Positions 42,437 through 44,557 of a DNA stretch of 44,557 nt are shown piece after piece (positions within the stretch are counted from its first letter, which is position 1; every line of letters starts with the position of its first letter). The notes below the pieces were generated by a model. That model ran no database searches. It saw only the letters and a list, made by a program, of their open reading frames with translations, and had not been told where the DNA came from. The stretch spans positions 1 to 44,557 of the forward strand of contig JAAFHZ010000021.1 of NCBI GenBank assembly GCA_013297675.1, given 5' to 3'. The position numbers and the translations under genes are program-made. Source of the stretch: Synechococcales cyanobacterium bin59.metabat.ball.084 (GTDB lineage: Bacteria > Cyanobacteriota > Cyanobacteriia > Cyanobacteriales > Chamaesiphonaceae).

Positions 42437-43537
42437 ATGATCACAAAGATATTATTGCCATCTCTGTTAATGGTCAGTCTATTTGTTGCATTTAAGCATC
42501 AAATTAAAATGGAAGCAAATCCTTTGTCTGAGGATACTAAGCCAATTAAGAATGTTCTAATTGCATTCAGCGAAACAATTAATGGGGAAAAATTATTTGG
42601 GTATCGTAACCAATATGGCAAGGTGATAATAAAGCCACGTTTTTCTGAAGGCGGGGACTTTCGAGATGGTTATGCGAAGGTAAAAAAACCAATCAAAGAA
42701 GGAAAGGTCTACAAGTACAGCCACAAGTTCGACTATTTTGATGGAGAGGATCTACTTGTTATCAATGAAGCTGGTGAAGTAATTATTGAAGGTAAAGACA
42801 ATGAGTCTTTTGTTTGCCAAAGCAATGGATTTTTGTCGAAAGATGTTGTGCCAAAAGGTTCTAAGCCTGGTGCTTATAGTGCCCACGCAACTAACGCAGA
42901 AATAGTTGATCTCAAAAGCGGTAAAACAATTCCGTTGCCACCAGAGATTTCATACGTTGATTGTTTCAAAAATGGTATTGCTGTGGTTGCTTTGAAACCT
43001 GAGGTAATAAATCCAAGCATAGAAGTAGAACAGTTATCAAAGTGGGGATATATCGGCAAGGATGGCAAGTACAAAATTGAGCCGATATATGATCAAGCAG
43101 AGGATTTTGATAACGGTGTAGCATTGGTGAAAAAAGATAATCAAGACTTTTTTATTAATTATCAAGGCAAAAAAGTTCGACCAAACACTGTGAAACTATT
43201 AGGAGGTCAAGTTTTTAGTGAAGGACTCACTATGGTCGAATCCCCGCTAGGTACATTTAAAGGAGTTAATATCTATGGTGAAACCGTTTTTAAGTTGCCA
43301 AAAAACTTAGAGTGCTTGACTTTGACTTTGGAAAGAGATTTTGCTGATGGTCGTTTACCTGTGAAGGATAAAAAAACAGCCAAATATGGTTATGTCGATC
43401 GAGCTGGCAGGCTGGTTATTAAAACTCAGTTCAAAAGCGTAGGTCTTTTTAAAAATGGTATTGCGGAGGTCGTTACATCCCGCAACCATAAAGCTTATAT
43501 AAATACCGCTGGTGAAATTACATGGGAAGAAAAATAG
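42437..43537 (+). CDS. WG-repeat protein with N-terminal membrane anchor
   Basis: A 366-residue protein. It begins with an uncleaved signal or anchor (MITKILLPSLLMVSLFVAF) and then has several WG beta-hairpin repeats, best seen as KLFGYRNQYGKVIIKPRF, KWGYIGKDGKYKIEPIYDQA and KYGYVDRAGRLVIKTQFKSV, each with the pattern GYxxxxGxxxIxPxF followed by F-x-x-GxAxV. WG repeats form binding scaffolds and often stand beside toxins or cell-wall enzymes. It follows the L,D-transpeptidase-like gene in the same direction, 74 bases apart, and may bind or neutralise it. The ATG at 42437 is used; an upstream frame from 42368 adds no sensible residues. Confidence 0.85.
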   Translation: MITKILLPSLLMVSLFVAFKHQIKMEANPLSEDTKPIKNVLIAFSETINGEKLFGYRNQYGKVIIKPRFSEGGDFRDGYAKVKKPIKEGKVYKYSHKFDYFDGEDLLVINEAGEVIIEGKDNESFVCQSNGFLSKDVVPKGSKPGAYSAHATNAEIVDLKSGKTIPLPPEISYVDCFKNGIAVVALKPEVINPSIEVEQLSKWGYIGKDGKYKIEPIYDQAEDFDNGVALVKKDNQDFFINYQGKKVRPNTVKLLGGQVFSEGLTMVESPLGTFKGVNIYGETVFKLPKNLECLTLTLERDFADGRLPVKDKKTAKYGYVDRAGRLVIKTQFKSVGLFKNGIAEVVTSRNHKAYINTAGEITWEEK

Positions 43538-43931
43538 TATAATTACTGTTCACGTATTGGCTTAGTATAAACTGGCTCCACTAAATCATCTTTATTTTCT
43601 AGCTTTGGTTAGTATATCCACCAGCTCTACCAATCGTTTCTGTGCTGCTTTCCCCTTCGTCTAACGACCTGCAAGATGCTTTATACCAGTGCAGATTGCG
43701 ACGCTAAGATAAAAACCCTAAAGTTTTTCATCTAAATTTCCCTGTGATCCCGCTATGATCCCAATGAGGACATTAAGTTATTGACTTTTCTTTCCTGCAA
43801 GTCATAATTTGCGACTAGAATTTACGAGACGAGCACCAGCGCACTTGTGGGCAGCAGTATCGGCAGGTAGCGCTGATGCGTAGTTGGTGCATCGCAAGTC
43901 CTTTCCATTACTGGCTCTCACTATTAGCTCT
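43538..43931. other. Intergenic region upstream of the GH57 gene
   Basis: 394 bases without a gene. The 3' part (43833-43890) can fold: GCACCAGCGCA pairs with TGCGT...TGGTGC, and an alternative CAGCGC/GCGCTG pairing competes. This may be a structured 5' leader. The T-rich 5' part probably contains a promoter, not located. Confidence 0.35.
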
Positions 43932-44557
43932 ATGTCTCATCCTTTATACATCGCTTTTATTTGGCATCAACATCAGCCGCTCTACAAGTGCCGTGATGGT
44001 AAATATCGGTTGCCATGGGTGAGACTGCATGGCACCAAAGATTACCTAGACCTAATTTTGCTGCTCGAAAAATATCCTAAGTTGCACCAGACCGTGAACT
44101 TAGTTCCATCTTTGATCGAGCAGTTGGAAGATTATATTGCGGGTACGGCTTTCGATCCTTACTTAGAATTGGCCTTGATGCCGGTCGATAAGCTCACTAC
44201 TCAACAGCGCCAATTTACTATTCATCACTTCTTTGATGGCAACCACCACACCCTGATTGACCCTCATCCTCGCTACAAGGAACTTTACGATCAGTGTCAG
44301 CATAATGGCGAATCTTGGTGCCTAGATAACTGGCAAGAGCAAGATTACAGTGACTTGCTAGCTTGGCATAACTTGGCTTGGTTTGATCCATTGTTTTGGG
44401 ATGATCCAGAAATTGCTGCTTGGCTGGCTCAAGATCGGGGCTTTACTCTGAACGATCGACAGCGCATTTATTCCAAACAGCGTGAGATCATTGGTCGGAT
44501 TTTGCCGCAACACCGCAAAATGCAAGAAACCGGCCAGCTAGAAGTTACCACCACTCC
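43932..44557 (+). CDS. Glycoside hydrolase family 57 protein (5' part)
   Basis: The open frame starts at the ATG at 43932 and runs off the window's end, so only the first 208 residues are visible. MSHPLYIAFIWHQHQPLYKC holds the WHQHQP motif that opens GH57 alpha-amylase and branching-enzyme-type barrels; PWVRLHGTKDYLDLI and TVNLVPSLIEQLEDY follow as in that family. The catalytic Glu and Asp lie further along and are not in the window. Likely acts on glycogen or other alpha-glucans. A stop must occur outside the window. Confidence 0.9.
   Translation, partial: MSHPLYIAFIWHQHQPLYKCRDGKYRLPWVRLHGTKDYLDLILLLEKYPKLHQTVNLVPSLIEQLEDYIAGTAFDPYLELALMPVDKLTTQQRQFTIHHFFDGNHHTLIDPHPRYKELYDQCQHNGESWCLDNWQEQDYSDLLAWHNLAWFDPLFWDDPEIAAWLAQDRGFTLNDRQRIYSKQREIIGRILPQHRKMQETGQLEVTTT

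Noticed and set aside
1-44557. tRNA or rRNA genes
   Set aside because: I looked for T-loop and anticodon-arm patterns in intergenic DNA and found none that fold convincingly; a covariance-model scan would settle this.

Overview
The window looks like a cyanobacterial chromosome. CGATCG and the HIP1 octamer GCGATCGC recur throughout most genes. Several products are typical of the phylum: a DUF4079 membrane protein, a Tab2/Atab2-type translation factor for photosystem I, a ComB-like protein and a DUF445 protein. Genus cannot be fixed from sequence alone.

Layout. (1) 1-3,781: DUF4079 protein, convergent with a minus-strand block of FAD-dependent dehydrogenase, fabF and acpP. (2) 4,191-7,684: an AT-rich block with no CGATCG that I could find, holding a TetR regulator, two carboxymuconolactone decarboxylase/AhpD-like proteins and an aldehyde dehydrogenase. 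(3) 7,932-12,246: a spondin-RTX protein, the YifB/ComM ATPase behind a structured leader, a small exported protein and QueG. (4) 12,241-20,871: minus-strand genes for a coiled-coil tail-anchored protein, ComB, a TldD/PmbA protein, Tab2, a DUF2235 lipase-like protein overlapping a retropepsin gene, an ABC exporter and DUF445. (5) 21,054-24,423: urease ureD-A-B-C. (6) 24,424-26,695: a truncated hisF copy, a probable secreted toxin with a candidate immunity gene, and intact hisF. (7) 26,732-30,996: two compact toxin-antitoxin-like modules (one toxin interrupted by an amber codon), a solitary C5 DNA methyltransferase and a GAF-like orphan. (8) 31,199-38,983: RNase D, a 53-residue membrane protein, a UvrD-like helicase, an excisionase-type HTH gene behind a degenerate ~110-bp repeat array, a LysR regulator with clear operators, a small beta-rich exported protein and a methyltransferase. 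(9) 39,654-44,557: an OppC-like permease, then an envelope locus (coiled-coil membrane protein, L,D-transpeptidase-like protein with a probable broken lipoprotein leader, WG-repeat protein), and the 5' part of a GH57 glycosidase.

Core metabolism (fatty-acid synthesis, histidine, queuosine, urea) alternates with accessory patches that have fewer CGATCG sites, more A+T, repeats, decayed genes and toxin-type proteins. The best candidates for something new are the secreted toxin/immunity pair between two hisF copies, the periodic repeat array in front of the HTH gene, the retropepsin/lipase-lectin gene pair, and the L,D-transpeptidase/WG-repeat locus. No CRISPR array, tRNA, rRNA or intact insertion sequence was seen.
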